Source: CBDBLK01 sp965215445 (lineage in GTDB: Bacteria; Bdellovibrionota; Bacteriovoracia; Bacteriovoracales; Bacteriovoracaceae). From it: a DNA stretch of 64,000 nucleotides. Below are positions 16,855 to 27,264 of this stretch, piece by piece. The notes beneath the pieces were generated by a model, which saw nothing but the letters and a program-made list of their open reading frames with translations, made no database searches and was not told where the DNA came from. Each line of letters begins with the position of its first letter. The stretch's first letter is position 1. The stretch lies in the NCBI GenBank assembly GCA_965215445.1, contig CBDCDT010000002.1:2384379-2448378 (forward strand). The letters are read 5' to 3'. A program made the translations under genes and the position numbers.

Positions 16855-19800
16855 TCAATACTTACACTGGAACACTCCGAAACCGCAAACCGGCCACCCT
16901 CTTGCTTCCAGGTTTCATCGAGAGAATGAACCGCTCTGGCATAAAAAGTATATGGCCCGGGTTCCAGAGGTGATTCAATCACCGACACATCAGTTACCGT
17001 TCCGTCGGATACGCCAAAACCGACAAATTGACGGCAATTCGCATCCGTATAGAGAATGGCACCATCACCGCTTGCAATTCCCTCCACTCGAATCGTTGGA
17101 GTGTTATCCACACCTGCACTTGCCGCAGGGGAAACCATGCTCAAAGCACTCGGGGCATCGGGAGTCAGGTTTGGATCGTCTATCACTTCATAACTTACAC
17201 TCACACTCGAACAGGCCGAACTCTCTCCTTGGTGATTCATCCGACGCGCATAAAATGTGTAATCTCCAACATCCAAAGGAGGAAACACCAGGGCATCCAC
17301 CGTCACATCTTCTGCAAAACCAAACCCTATCGCCTCATTCAAAGCGCCACAACTTGGGGAATCAAAAATCAGAACCATATCTCCCGTACTCACCCCTTCC
17401 ACATAGACAACCGGAATGGCATTGGCACCGGAACTTGCCGATACACCATCTATCGAAAGAGCACTCGGTGGAGCGTAATTGGCATCCGCCAAAATCTCGT
17501 AGTCTACACTCGCCGTTGAACAATCCGAAATTGCTCCCGTTTCCTGATCCATGACCCCAGCATAAAATGTATGCTCACCAACGGGCAGAGGCAAAAGCAC
17601 CCTGGCGTCTACTGTTGTATCATCCGCCAGTCCCATACCTACCGATTCTTCCACTGTGCCACATCCCGGGCCGTCAAAAAGTAAAACGAAATCACCCGGA
17701 CTCGAACCTTCCACTCGGATTGTCGGAGTGGCATTTGTGCCCGAACTTGCCTGTGGGTCTTGCATGGAAAGTGCTGTCAAAACCGAAGCAGCAACCGGTT
17801 CTGGTTCTGGAATAGGCGCAGGAGCGGGTGCTGGCAAAGTTTCCACCACTTCGTAATCTGCACTGACACTGGAACAAGCTGAGGCGATGCCTCCTGCCTG
17901 CATATCACTTCCCAAGGGCCTGACCGCACGGGCATAAAAAGTATAACTTCCAAGCTCTAATGGCGATTCCAAAGTGACATCCGCCTCGCTTCCGTTCGAC
18001 ATGCCAAAACCGGCAAATCTGCGACAATCAGAATCCATATAGACAATGGCACTGTCACCACCACCTATCCCGCTCACTCTTATAGTAGGAGTTGCGCTCA
18101 ATCCAATATTTGCCGAAGGCAGTTGCATGGAAATGCCGTTTGGGGCATCCAATGTTTGCAAGGGGTCACTTACCACTTCGTAATTTACACTCGCCGTTGA
18201 ACACTCCGAACTTTCTCCTTGCATTTTAACTGTGCGAGCATAAAACGTGTAATTTCCAACATCCAAGGGTGGAAATATCAACGCATCGACTGTTGCACCC
18301 TCTGAAAACCCAATTCCTATCGCCTCTTCTATTTCTCCACAACTGGCACTGGAAAAAATCAGTACCAAATCACCGGCATCCACTCCCTCGACTCTCACCA
18401 TCGGAATGGCATTGACCCCAGAGGCCGCCGCTGGACTAATCATGGAAAGAGCACTTGGAGGTGTTGGCCCTGAAGCAACCGGTTCTGGTTCTGGCACAGG
18501 CGCGGGTACTGGCAAAGTTTCCACCACTTCGTAATCTACGCTGACACTTGAACATGCCGATATGGTGTATTTTTCCTCATCCGCCGACCCTATAATTCTT
18601 ATGCCCCTGGCATAAAAAGTGTATTTTCCCAGTTCCAACTCAAGCGTAATATCCATTTCTGTTGCCGAAAAGACATTTTCCACTGTAGCTGGCGCCAATT
18701 CCGTACACTGAGAATCCAGGTAGAGTATAACCCCATCACCACTGACCACATTGGCCCGAATCACAGGTGTTTTATTGGTACTCACCCCACTATCAGGGGT
18801 TTGTAAAACCAAGCTGCTGGGAACCGGAGGAGTGAGAAGGGGATCGTTTAAGACTTCGTAATTTACACTTGCCGTTGAACACCCTGAAATCTTTTCCTCA
18901 CCATTAATCCTTCTGGCATAAAAAGTGTAATTTCCAGGGGGTAGAGGCAAAACAACAAAAGTATCGGCAACTGTATCTGCGGCAAAACCAAGTCCCACCA
19001 TTCCATCAATGAGATTGGCACCGTCACTAAAAAATACTTGTGAAACCATCTCCACGGTTATATCGTCACTTCCACAATTGGCATCGGTAAAAAGCGCAAC
19101 CATATCACCAAATTCAACTCCCTCCACCCGAATCACTGGCGTGCCAATGGCGCTGGAATTGGCCGTCGGATTTTGCATGGAAAGCGCACTCGGTGGGGCA
19201 AGTTCTGTTTCAACTTCCACGACTGGCGCGGGCGCAGGTAAAGTCTCCACCACTTCGTAATCTACGCTGGCAGACGAACAAACAGAAGTTACTCCTTCTT
19301 CATTTCCTCTTCTGGCATAAATCGAATGATTGCCAACCGCTAAAGGAACAACAACCTGAACATCCGCAGTCGTACCCTCGGCCAATCCCAGGCCTATCGC
19401 CTCTTCCAACTCCCCGCAACTGTCGCTGGGAAAGAGCAAAATGACATCTCCCGGGCCAACTCCTTCCACTCTAATAAAGGGTGTAGTGTTTGTGCCCGAA
19501 GCAGACTGAGGATCGTGCATGGAAAGCGCACTCGGTGGGGCAAGTTCTGTTTCAACTTCCACGACTGGCGCGGGCGCAGGTAAAGTCTCCACCACTTCGT
19601 AATCTACGCTGGCAGACGAACAAACAGAAGTTACTCCTTCTTCATTTCCTCTTCTGGCATAAATCGAATGATTGCCAACCGCTAAAGGAACAACAACCTG
19701 AACATCCGCAGTCGTACCCTCGGCCAATCCCAGACCTATCGCCTCTTCCAACTCCCCGCAACTGTCGCTGGGAAAGAGTAAAATGACATCTCCCGGGCCA

Positions 19801-22800
19801 ACTCCTTCCACTCTAATAAAAGGTGTAGTGTTTGTGCCCGAAGCAGACTGAGGATCGTGCATGGAAAGCGCGCTCGGTGGGGCAAGTTCTGTTTCAACTT
19901 CCACTACCGGCCCGGGTAGCGATTCCACCACTTCGTAATCCACGCTGGCGCTGGAACACGCCGAAACCGACATGCTTCCACCTTCTTCCATGGCGTTCTC
20001 TTCCAGCGGCCTGACCGCACGGGCATAAAACGTGTAACTCCCGAGACTCAAAGGCGACTCGAGCGTCACACTCGCCCTTCTTCCCTTCGACATCCCCATA
20101 CCTACAAATTCCGTGCATCCCGCGTCCGTGTAGAGAATGGCACCATCACCTTTGGGCACACCACCTACTCGAATGGTAGGAGTCGTATTGACGCCAAGGC
20201 CTTCTTTAGGCTCTTGCATGCTTAAATTCTTGGGGACATCGGGAGTTTGCGCTGGATCGTTTACCACTTCATAGTTCACACTGGCGCTTGAACAATCCGA
20301 GTTTTCTCCGTCACCACTCATTCTACTGGCATAAAAGGTGTAACTTCCAACGTCCAAGGGCGGAAATACTACGGCATCCGCTGTTGCGCCTTCTGCAAAC
20401 CCCAGGCCTATCGCCTCATTAAAAGTGCCACAATTTGGTGAATCAAAAAGCAAAACCATGTCCCCTGTGCTCACTCCCTCCACTCTAATGGCGGGAACTG
20501 CATTGACTCCAGAAGCGTTGGTCGGATTGCTCATGGAAAGCGCACTCGGAGGCGTTGGCCCTGAAGCGACCGGGTCTGGTTCTGGCACAGGTGCGGGTGC
20601 AGGTAAAGTTTCCACCACTTCGTAATCTACGCTGACACTTGAACATGCCGATATGGTGTATTTTTCCTCATCCGCCGACCCTATAATTCTTACGCCTCTA
20701 CCATAAAAAGTGTATCTCCCCAGTTCCAACTCAAGCGTAATATCCATTTCTGTTGCCGAAAAGAAATTTTCCGCTATAGCTGGCGCCAATTTCGTACACT
20801 GAGAATCCAGGTAGAGTATAACCCCATCACCACTGACCACATTGGCCCGAATCACAGGTGTTTTATTGGTACTCACTCCGCTACCCGGGGTTTGCAAAAC
20901 CAAGCTGCTGGGAACCGGAGGAGTGAGAAGGGGATCGTTTAAGACTTCATAATTTACACTTGCCGTTGAACACCCTGAAACCTTTTTCTCATCATTAATC
21001 CTTCTGGCATAAAAAGTGTAATTCCCAGGGGGCAGAGGCAAAACAACAAAAGTATCGGCAACTGTATCTGCGGCAAAACCAAGTCCCACCATTCCATCAA
21101 TGAGATCGGCACCATCACTAAAAAATACTTGTGAAACCATCTCCGCGGTTATATCGTCACTTCCACAATTGGCATCAGTAAAAAGCACGATCATATCACC
21201 AAATTCAACTCCCTCCACTCGAATCACTGGCGTGCCAATGGCGCTGGAATTGGCCGCCGGATTTTGCATGGAAAGCGCACTCGGCGGAGAAAGTTCTGTT
21301 TCAACTTCTACCACTGGCCCGGGCAGCGATTCCACCACTTCGTAATCCACGCTGGCAGACGAACAAGCAGAAGTTACTCCTTCTTCATTTCCCCTTCTGG
21401 CATAAATCGAATGATTGCCAACCGCTAAAGGAACAACAACCTGAACATCCGCAGTCGTGCCCTCGGCCAATCCCAGACCTATCGCATCTTCCAACTCCCC
21501 ACAACTGTCGCTGGGAAAGAGTAAAATGACATCTCCCGGGCCAACTCCTTCCACTCTAATAAAAGGTGTGGTGTTTGTGCCCGAAGCAGACTGAGGATCG
21601 TGCATGGAAAGCGCACTCGGTGGGGTGATAGTTGAAACAACAGGTTCTGGCGCAGGTAGAGTTTCCACTACTTCGTAATCTGCACTGACACTGGAACAAG
21701 CTGAGGCAATGCCTCCTGCCTGTATGTCACTTCCCAAGGGCCTGACCGCACGGGCATAAAAAGTATAACTTCCAAGCTCTAACGGTGATTCCAAAGTGAC
21801 ATCCGCCTCGCTTCCATTCGACATGCCAAAACCGGCAAACCTACGGCAATTGGAATCCATATAGACAATGGCACCGTCACCACTGCCTATCCCGCTCACT
21901 CTTATAGTAGGAGTTGCGCTCAATCCAATATTTGCCGAAGGCAGTTGCATAGAAATGCCACTTGGGGCATCCAATGTCTGCAAGGGGTCGCTTAGCACTT
22001 CGTAATTTACACTCGCCGTTGAACACTCCGAGCTTTCTCCTTGCATTTTAACTGTGCGAGCATAAAAAGTGTAACTCCCAACATCCAAGGGTGGAAATAC
22101 CAACGCATCGACTGTTGCACCCTCTGAAAAGCCAAGCCCTATCGCCTCTTCCATTTCTCCACAATTGGCACTGCCAAAAAGCAGTACCAAATCACCGGCA
22201 TCCACCCCCTCAACTCTCACCATCGGAATGGCATTGACCCCAGAGGCGGCGGCCGGACTAATCATGGAAAGCCCACTTGGAGGTGTTGGCCCGGAAGCGA
22301 CCGGTTCTGATACCGATCCTGCTTCCACCACTTCGTAATCTACGCTGGCAGACGAACAAACAGAAGTTACTCCTTCTTCATTTCCCCTTCTGGCATAAAT
22401 CGAATGATTGCCAACCGCTAAAGGGACAACAACCTGAACATCTACGGTCGTACTTTCTGCCAATCCCAGACCTATCGCATCTTCCAACTCACCACAACTG
22501 TCGCTGGGAAAGAGTAAAATGACATCTCCCGGGCCAACTCCTTCCACTCTAATAAAAGGTGTGGTGTTTGTGCCCGAAGCAGACTGAGGATCGTGCATGG
22601 AAAGCGCGCTCGGTGGGGCAAGTTCTGTTTCAACTTCCACTACCGGCCCAGGTAGCGATTCCACCAATTCGTAATCCACGCTGGCGCTGGAACATGCGGA
22701 GACACTAACACCTGCTTGCATATCACTTCCCAAGGGCCTTGCCGCACGGGCGTAAAAAGAGTAACTTCCCAGTTCCAATGCTGATTCCAAAACGACATCC

Positions 22801-24272
22801 GCATCACTTCCATTCGACATGCCAAAACCGGCAAAATGAAGGCAATCGGAATCAGTGTAAAGGATTGCAGCTTCACCGCTACCTACGCCACTGACTCTAA
22901 CTGTGGGAGTCGTATTGATTCCGATATTTGCCATCGGAACCTGCATGGAAAGCCCACTGGGAACATCGGGAGTTTGCAAGGGACTGCTTTCCACTTGGTA
23001 GTCCACACTCGCCGTTGAACACTCCGAACCTTCACCCTGCATATTTATCTTGCGCGCATAAAAGGTGTAACTTCCTACATCCAAAGGTGGAAATACCAAA
23101 GCATCCACCGACGACCCCTCTGAAAAGCCAAGCCCTATGGCATCTTCCATTTCTCCACAACTGGCGCTGGCAAAAAGCAGTACCAGGTCACCGGCATCTA
23201 CTCCTTCTATTCTCACCATTGGAATGGCATTGATTCCAGAGGCGGCTGCTGGATTGCTCATGGCAAGCGCACTCGGAGGCCTTGGCCCCGAGCTTTCCAA
23301 AACTTCGTAACTGGCGCTGGCACTGGAACATTCCGAAAGTACACCATTGCGACTGGCCTTGGCGTAAAAGGTATAACTTCCGGGGGCCAAAGGAGACCAA
23401 GGGCCAATACTGACTTCGAGATTATCTCCCTTTCTGGTTTCACCCGAAATATCGACGGAAGTTTGACAATTGGAATCTGTAAAAAGCGCAACCGAATCAC
23501 CAATGGCCACACCTTCAAGTAAAACGGTGGGAGTGGTATCTTCCCCCGAAGCAGCGGCGGGATTTGCCATCGCAATGCCATTGGGAGCATCGGGAACGGT
23601 TACGGTTACTTCGTAATTGGCAAGAATCAAAGCACACTGAGAATGTGCTCCACCACGAATAGTTTGTGCATAAAAGGAATACGTTCCCAGAGGGAGGGCG
23701 GGTTTGATGACGTGTTCAAGTGACGTGCCTGACGCCGTAACCGAACCAAGGCCTACCGAACAATTGGCATCGGTAAAAAATCCGACCACATCGCCACTGG
23801 CAACTCCTCCCACTTCGAGAGTCGGAGAAGCATTGTGAAGTTCCCTATCCCCATAACCGAGTAAAGAAGGTGGATCAACTTTCCCTAATGAATATTCTGC
23901 AAAAGTGCTGGAACAAGCAGAAGTCACTCCAAGTCTGTCGATCTGGGTGAAAAAAGAATAATCGCCAACCGCCAAGGGCCTGGCAACTGTCACATCGACA
24001 AAAGGGCCGGTAGCGACGGCAACTCCCACTTCCGTTCGACAATTAAAACCAGTGTAAAGGATGACAATATCTCCGAATGAGGTTCCACTGGCGCGCACGG
24101 TGGGCGTGGAATTATACCCTGAAGAACTCAAGGGGTTTTGCATACTCACAATATCGGGGGGGGAAGGAATGATGGGAACCTGATTTTCAGCGTTTGAGGC
24201 CGAGGCATTAGAAAAACTTATTAACCAAATGACAGAAAGAAAGAAAAAACCGATTGACGACAATGTTCCCAT
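16833..24272 (-). CDS. Giant secreted protein of 22 Ig-like repeats
   Basis: The 2479-residue product has a signal peptide (MGTLSSIGFFFLSVIWLISFSNASA) and then 22 consecutive modules of about 95-120 residues. A module reads PSALSM-x-P-xxASG-xxTP-xIRVEGV-xxGD-xxLLF-xxxxC...GSYTFYAR...ECSSASVDYEV, with two Cys per module that probably form one disulfide. Modules belong to types that recur in order (A, B, A', C, D), so the array grew by multi-module duplication. Proline/glutamate linkers (PAPAPVPEPEP) join some. No C-terminal anchor or sorting domain follows the last module. Probably an extracellular adhesin or fibre; no homologue named. ATG 24272 has a GGAGGG site. Confidence 0.8.
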   Translation of the reverse strand: MGTLSSIGFFFLSVIWLISFSNASASNAENQVPIIPSPPDIVSMQNPLSSSGYNSTPTVRASGTSFGDIVILYTGFNCRTEVGVAVATGPFVDVTVARPLAVGDYSFFTQIDRLGVTSACSSTFAEYSLGKVDPPSLLGYGDRELHNASPTLEVGGVASGDVVGFFTDANCSVGLGSVTASGTSLEHVIKPALPLGTYSFYAQTIRGGAHSQCALILANYEVTVTVPDAPNGIAMANPAAASGEDTTPTVLLEGVAIGDSVALFTDSNCQTSVDISGETRKGDNLEVSIGPWSPLAPGSYTFYAKASRNGVLSECSSASASYEVLESSGPRPPSALAMSNPAAASGINAIPMVRIEGVDAGDLVLLFASASCGEMEDAIGLGFSEGSSVDALVFPPLDVGSYTFYARKINMQGEGSECSTASVDYQVESSPLQTPDVPSGLSMQVPMANIGINTTPTVRVSGVGSGEAAILYTDSDCLHFAGFGMSNGSDADVVLESALELGSYSFYARAARPLGSDMQAGVSVSACSSASVDYELVESLPGPVVEVETELAPPSALSMHDPQSASGTNTTPFIRVEGVGPGDVILLFPSDSCGELEDAIGLGLAESTTVDVQVVVPLAVGNHSIYARRGNEEGVTSVCSSASVDYEVVEAGSVSEPVASGPTPPSGLSMISPAAASGVNAIPMVRVEGVDAGDLVLLFGSANCGEMEEAIGLGFSEGATVDALVFPPLDVGSYTFYARTVKMQGESSECSTASVNYEVLSDPLQTLDAPSGISMQLPSANIGLSATPTIRVSGIGSGDGAIVYMDSNCRRFAGFGMSNGSEADVTLESPLELGSYTFYARAVRPLGSDIQAGGIASACSSVSADYEVVETLPAPEPVVSTITPPSALSMHDPQSASGTNTTPFIRVEGVGPGDVILLFPSDSCGELEDAIGLGLAEGTTADVQVVVPLAVGNHSIYARRGNEEGVTSACSSASVDYEVVESLPGPVVEVETELSPPSALSMQNPAANSSAIGTPVIRVEGVEFGDMIVLFTDANCGSDDITAEMVSQVFFSDGADLIDGMVGLGFAADTVADTFVVLPLPPGNYTFYARRINDEKKVSGCSTASVNYEVLNDPLLTPPVPSSLVLQTPGSGVSTNKTPVIRANVVSGDGVILYLDSQCTKLAPAIAENFFSATEMDITLELELGRYTFYGRGVRIIGSADEEKYTISACSSVSVDYEVVETLPAPAPVPEPDPVASGPTPPSALSMSNPTNASGVNAVPAIRVEGVSTGDMVLLFDSPNCGTFNEAIGLGFAEGATADAVVFPPLDVGSYTFYASRMSGDGENSDCSSASVNYEVVNDPAQTPDVPKNLSMQEPKEGLGVNTTPTIRVGGVPKGDGAILYTDAGCTEFVGMGMSKGRRASVTLESPLSLGSYTFYARAVRPLEENAMEEGGSMSVSACSSASVDYEVVESLPGPVVEVETELAPPSALSMHDPQSASGTNTTPFIRVEGVGPGDVILLFPSDSCGELEEAIGLGLAEGTTADVQVVVPLAVGNHSIYARRGNEEGVTSVCSSASVDYEVVETLPAPAPVVEVETELAPPSALSMHDPQSASGTNTTPFIRVEGVGPGDVILLFPSDSCGELEEAIGLGLAEGTTADVQVVVPLAVGNHSIYARRGNEEGVTSVCSSASVDYEVVETLPAPAPVVEVETELAPPSALSMQNPTANSSAIGTPVIRVEGVEFGDMVALFTDANCGSDDITVEMVSQVFFSDGANLIDGMVGLGFAADTVADTFVVLPLPPGNYTFYARRINGEEKISGCSTASVNYEVLNDPLLTPPVPSSLVLQTPDSGVSTNKTPVIRANVVSGDGVILYLDSQCTELAPATVENVFSATEMDITLELELGKYTFYARGIRIIGSADEEKYTISACSSVSVDYEVVETLPVPAPVPEPEPVASGPTPPSALSMISPAAASGVNAIPMVRVEGVDAGDLVLIFSSASCGEIEEAIGIGFSEGATVDALIFPPLDVGNYTFYARTVKMQGESSECSTASVNYEVVSDPLQTLDAPNGISMQLPSANIGLSATPTIRVSGIGGGDSAIVYMDSDCRRFAGFGMSNGSEADVTLESPLELGSYTFYARAVRPLGSDMQAGGIASACSSVSADYEVVETLPAPAPAPIPEPEPVAASVLTALSMQDPQASSGTNATPTIRVEGSSPGDFVLLFDGPGCGTVEESVGMGLADDTTVDARVLLPLPVGEHTFYAGVMDQETGAISDCSTASVDYEILADANYAPPSALSIDGVSASSGANAIPVVYVEGVSTGDMVLIFDSPSCGALNEAIGFGFAEDVTVDALVFPPLDVGDYTFYARRMNHQGESSACSSVSVSYEVIDDPNLTPDAPSALSMVSPAASAGVDNTPTIRVEGIASGDGAILYTDANCRQFVGFGVSDGTVTDVSVIESPLEPGPYTFYARAVHSLDETWKQEGGRFAVSECSSVSIDYEVLES
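19176..19859. repeat. Tandem 342-bp repeat inside the Ig-like array
   Basis: Two almost identical 342-bp units lie head to tail at 19176-19517 and 19518-19859, each encoding one 114-residue module plus linker. Only a few substitutions separate them, so this duplication is the most recent in the array. Confidence 0.85.
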
Positions 24273-24295
24273 GATACCACCCTCCAAGTTTTGGC

Positions 24296-24324
24296 AGTTA
24301 TTGAAATTTCAAAATAAGAGTCAA
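24296..24324 (-). promoter_or_regulatory. Candidate promoter of the giant repeat gene
   Basis: On the minus strand TTGACT and ATAACT stand 17 bases apart, 24 bases before the start codon. The -35 is strong and the -10 is weak. Confidence 0.42.
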
Positions 24325-24401
24325 CGAAAAAATTGTAACCGGAACAACACAAAATGCAAAAAACATTTTTTCCGATCAATAAACTCAGAGAAAAATTGCT
24401 T

Positions 24402-25697
24402 TTAAAATGACCGACCGGAAACCGGATTTCCGCCCGTTTTGAAATGAACCGAGGCATGGGCGCGGCCAACCTCCAGGAAGAACACCCCTCTCGCCATGGC
24501 ATTTATTTGAATAGTGTACTCCCAGGCCGCTTTAAGGCCGACCAAAAGGTACTCAATGTAGGTTTCATTTCCTGAATCAGGGGGATAAATGAGAATCAAA
24601 AGGGATTCATCGGTCATTGTTTTTAAGTTGGTTATTTCGAGAAAATACCAATCTGCCTCGGGAATGAGGGGAAACCTGATTTTGGCACTATACTTTCCCA
24701 CTTCCAAAACCTGGGCCTTAAATTTGCCCTCGAGAGGAGAAAATGCTTTCCTCTGCCATTCGTGAACAAGAGGGGCCTTTACAAAAGTACCTTGTTGTAA
24801 AATTCTGGAATCAGGTTCTCCCAACGGAACCGAATCCACCAGGCCATGTTCGTTAAGTGCCAACGCACGGGCGGCCTCCCTTCTCTTTTCAATCCTGGTC
24901 GCCAGAAAACTCATCGGTGTAAGCATGGTCACCACATTAATGGAGAGTCCGCTCCATGGATTTTCGGCCACCCGCAAGGCCCAGAGCCTGTTTTTTTCAA
25001 AAGCATCGAGTTTGTTGTCACCGGCAACATAATCGGCAATATCATCTTTCACAATCGGATTGACGGTATAATTTAGTCCGCTTGCAAAACAGGCCACCGA
25101 ACGTTTTTCTCCCACTATCTCGACATAAAAAGAATAATTGCCGGGTGACAGGGGAACAGAAACGGTGAGATCAAGCATTGCATCACCGGCAGTTTGAGAA
25201 CCCACCATTTGCGTGCAATTTGCATCTCTATACAACCTCACCAAATCCCCCTTGGAAACTCCCTTAACCCTAAGGGTGGGAGTTGTATCGACATCGGCCG
25301 AAGCATTGGGGTCTTGCATGGACAACGACAAGGCCGGTTGCTCTGGTTCCGTAATAAGTTTATATTTGGCACTCTTTAGCGAGCAGGCAGAGGCCTCTCC
25401 TCTTCTTATGATTTTGGCGTAAAAAAGATAATTTCCAGATTGCAGAGAGGAAGTGGTAATGTGAACCAATTGATACCTGGCACGCCCCTCTCCCACTTGA
25501 TTTAGACAACTTGAATCAGTATAGATTTTAACCAAATCTCCTCTTTGCACACCCATCACACGAATGGTAGGAGTTTTTTTGCTGCCAACTTCGCTTGCGG
25601 GATTTACAATTTTTAAACCACTTGGAGGAAGAACAGAGTTAATTGCTGCCACGCTAACCAAAACAATGAGTAAAAAAAACAAGGCCCACTTTTTCAT
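24402..25697 (-). CDS. Secreted protein with two Ig-like repeats and a unique C-terminal domain
   Basis: A 431-residue exported protein (MKKWALFFLLIVLVSVAAINS signal). Residues about 23-115 and 120-210 are two modules of the same family as the giant neighbour (PPSGLKIVNPASEVGSKKTPTIRVMGV...; LSMQDPNASADVDTTPTLRVKGV...), each with two Cys. The remaining 220 residues are different: a linker with basic helices, then a beta-rich part (AKIRFPLIPEADWYFLEIT...EYTIQINAMARGVFFLEVGRAH) resembling a fibronectin-like or carbohydrate-binding fold, unassigned. Same direction and 129 bases upstream of the giant gene, so they may be one unit. Start chosen at the ATG following GAAGGAG. Confidence 0.68.
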   Translation of the reverse strand: MKKWALFFLLIVLVSVAAINSVLPPSGLKIVNPASEVGSKKTPTIRVMGVQRGDLVKIYTDSSCLNQVGEGRARYQLVHITTSSLQSGNYLFYAKIIRRGEASACSLKSAKYKLITEPEQPALSLSMQDPNASADVDTTPTLRVKGVSKGDLVRLYRDANCTQMVGSQTAGDAMLDLTVSVPLSPGNYSFYVEIVGEKRSVACFASGLNYTVNPIVKDDIADYVAGDNKLDAFEKNRLWALRVAENPWSGLSINVVTMLTPMSFLATRIEKRREAARALALNEHGLVDSVPLGEPDSRILQQGTFVKAPLVHEWQRKAFSPLEGKFKAQVLEVGKYSAKIRFPLIPEADWYFLEITNLKTMTDESLLILIYPPDSGNETYIEYLLVGLKAAWEYTIQINAMARGVFFLEVGRAHASVHFKTGGNPVSGRSF

Positions 25698-25844
25698 AAC
25701 TCCTTCAATTATACACAAATTTTATGCAGGATAAACGACCGACTAAAACAAGCTGTTCAAGTAAACAATAAATTACTATTTGCCCTTTGACGAAAAACCT
25801 TATCATCGCTACTCTGAAAGTGTCCTTTGTGGAAAGCTATTGAC

Positions 25845-27092
25845 ATGAATAGAAAAAAATTGTTGACTATTTTATCCAAACTCTTATGGCCAGGTTTTTT
25901 GCTTGTCTACGCTGAAAACACACCCAATCAAGGCCCCGAGCTGTGCAACTATGCCGGTTATCTCTCAGTTTTAAGAGAAGACGGGAAATGCCAAAACCCC
26001 TGGAAACTTGAAGCATCCGAACTCGGTGCTGATTTAGATGAACTCCACACTTCCTACAACACTTGCCAGGGAAGCAACAGCAGTGCCATTCGCTGCAATC
26101 CCATCCTCTACGGATTTCAGTCCGAACACCAAAGCAATTCCCTTTGCCTGCGTGGAAGAAAAGATAGAGGCCTGGAGCGAGGCTGCTGTATCGAAAGCCC
26201 CAACCAATGGGATGCCTCGGTATCAACCCGACAATGCAATCAAATTCTCTTTGGAAACTATGCCGGCCTTACTTTTAGAAATTTTGTCGACTCCATGGTT
26301 AAAAAACCCGAACGCCTGGCGCGCTACCTGGCGACGGCCTCGTCCTTCATTCAAAGCTGCAATCCCGCACAGCAAGAGTGTTCGACGTTAAAATCTCTGG
26401 TGACAACCTCGCTAAAGAGGTTGGATCTCAAACAAAACCCCCTCTTAAGCTATTCTCTATCCAAGACATTCCTCGACCTCAGGATTAATGTCAGAGCACT
26501 CAGACAAAATTTTGATGCTCTCGAAGATGAAGGCCTGAATAATGCCGTTGACCAAACCATCTCTTGGCAAAGACAGCGTTTAACCATCATCCGTCAACTT
26601 GTTGAAGAATACGAAAATAATACCAAAACCGAAGAAGTCATTAAACACGCCATCAAGCAGGCGCGCGCTAGAAGGGCCAGAGGAGACAAGCTAGGCCAGT
26701 GTTACACTTATGTCAAAAGAGCGTTGCTCAGGGGAGGATACCTCGACCGTTACTTTTGGACGGGGCGGGGATGGGCCAAAGAGGCCATCCATGACCTGCC
26801 ACCATTGGGTTTTATCGACATTACCAGCTTTGGTATTCCTCTCGACCCGAGAAAGGCCCCTCATGGCTCCATCGTCGTCTATGAAGGGGGGCCATACGGA
26901 CATATTGAAATTGTCAACGTCGTTACTGACAGCAAAGGAAAACCAACCAGGAGACTTTATATCAGCGACCTCATCAACAACAAACCGGTAAGTGAAGTTC
27001 TCCATCCCTGGAGACGCCCCATCGCTATTATGATTGCCATCAATGATGAAGACCGTAAAGACCTGGAAATCCCACCTCTTCAGTCTTTGTAA
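25845..27092 (+). CDS. Secreted protein with C-terminal CHAP/NlpC-type amidase domain
   Basis: The 415-residue protein has a signal-like start (MNRKKLLTILSKLLWPGFLLVYA) and a Cys-rich middle (CNYAGYLSV..., CNPILYG..., RGCCIESPNQWD) with paired cysteines. The last 130 residues look like a CHAP/NlpC hydrolase: catalytic Cys in KLGQCYTYVKRALL, a DPRKAPHGSIVVYEGG strand, and His in YGHIEIV. Such enzymes cut peptidoglycan peptides, so a cell-wall role, self or prey, is likely. No strong ribosome site is visible at the ATG. It ends three bases before an interspersed repeat. Confidence 0.68.
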   Translation: MNRKKLLTILSKLLWPGFLLVYAENTPNQGPELCNYAGYLSVLREDGKCQNPWKLEASELGADLDELHTSYNTCQGSNSSAIRCNPILYGFQSEHQSNSLCLRGRKDRGLERGCCIESPNQWDASVSTRQCNQILFGNYAGLTFRNFVDSMVKKPERLARYLATASSFIQSCNPAQQECSTLKSLVTTSLKRLDLKQNPLLSYSLSKTFLDLRINVRALRQNFDALEDEGLNNAVDQTISWQRQRLTIIRQLVEEYENNTKTEEVIKHAIKQARARRARGDKLGQCYTYVKRALLRGGYLDRYFWTGRGWAKEAIHDLPPLGFIDITSFGIPLDPRKAPHGSIVVYEGGPYGHIEIVNVVTDSKGKPTRRLYISDLINNKPVSEVLHPWRRPIAIMIAINDEDRKDLEIPPLQSL

Positions 27093-27094
27093 TT

Positions 27095-27264
27095 GTAACT
27101 ACTCACACTCCAATGAAAAACTGCGATAAAAGCAAGGTAAGTGCTCACAATTTGGGCCAGGTTGGGGGGAAGCAAACTGGAGCGACTGAGGCGTGCTAGA
27201 AGCCACGTCGCAAGGAGCGACAGTGTAGCTGACCCACAAGATGGTCTGAAGTGTGAGCAGTTAC
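27095..27264. repeat. Interspersed TIR element, copy 2 (129-bp core 27136-27264 plus left arm)
   Basis: The core starts GGTAAGTGCTCACA and ends TGTGAGCAGTTAC, a 12-of-13 terminal inverted repeat, and has the same length as copy 1. A 41-base left arm beginning GTAACTACTCACAC is another copy of the end sequence and is shared with copy 3. The right end overlaps the stop codon of the FecR-like gene. Orientation is the same as in copies 1 and 3. Confidence 0.82.

Noticed and set aside
16833..24272. The regular repeats as a CRISPR array
   Set aside because: Unit length is about 300 bases and open in one frame, with no short identical repeats or unique spacers.
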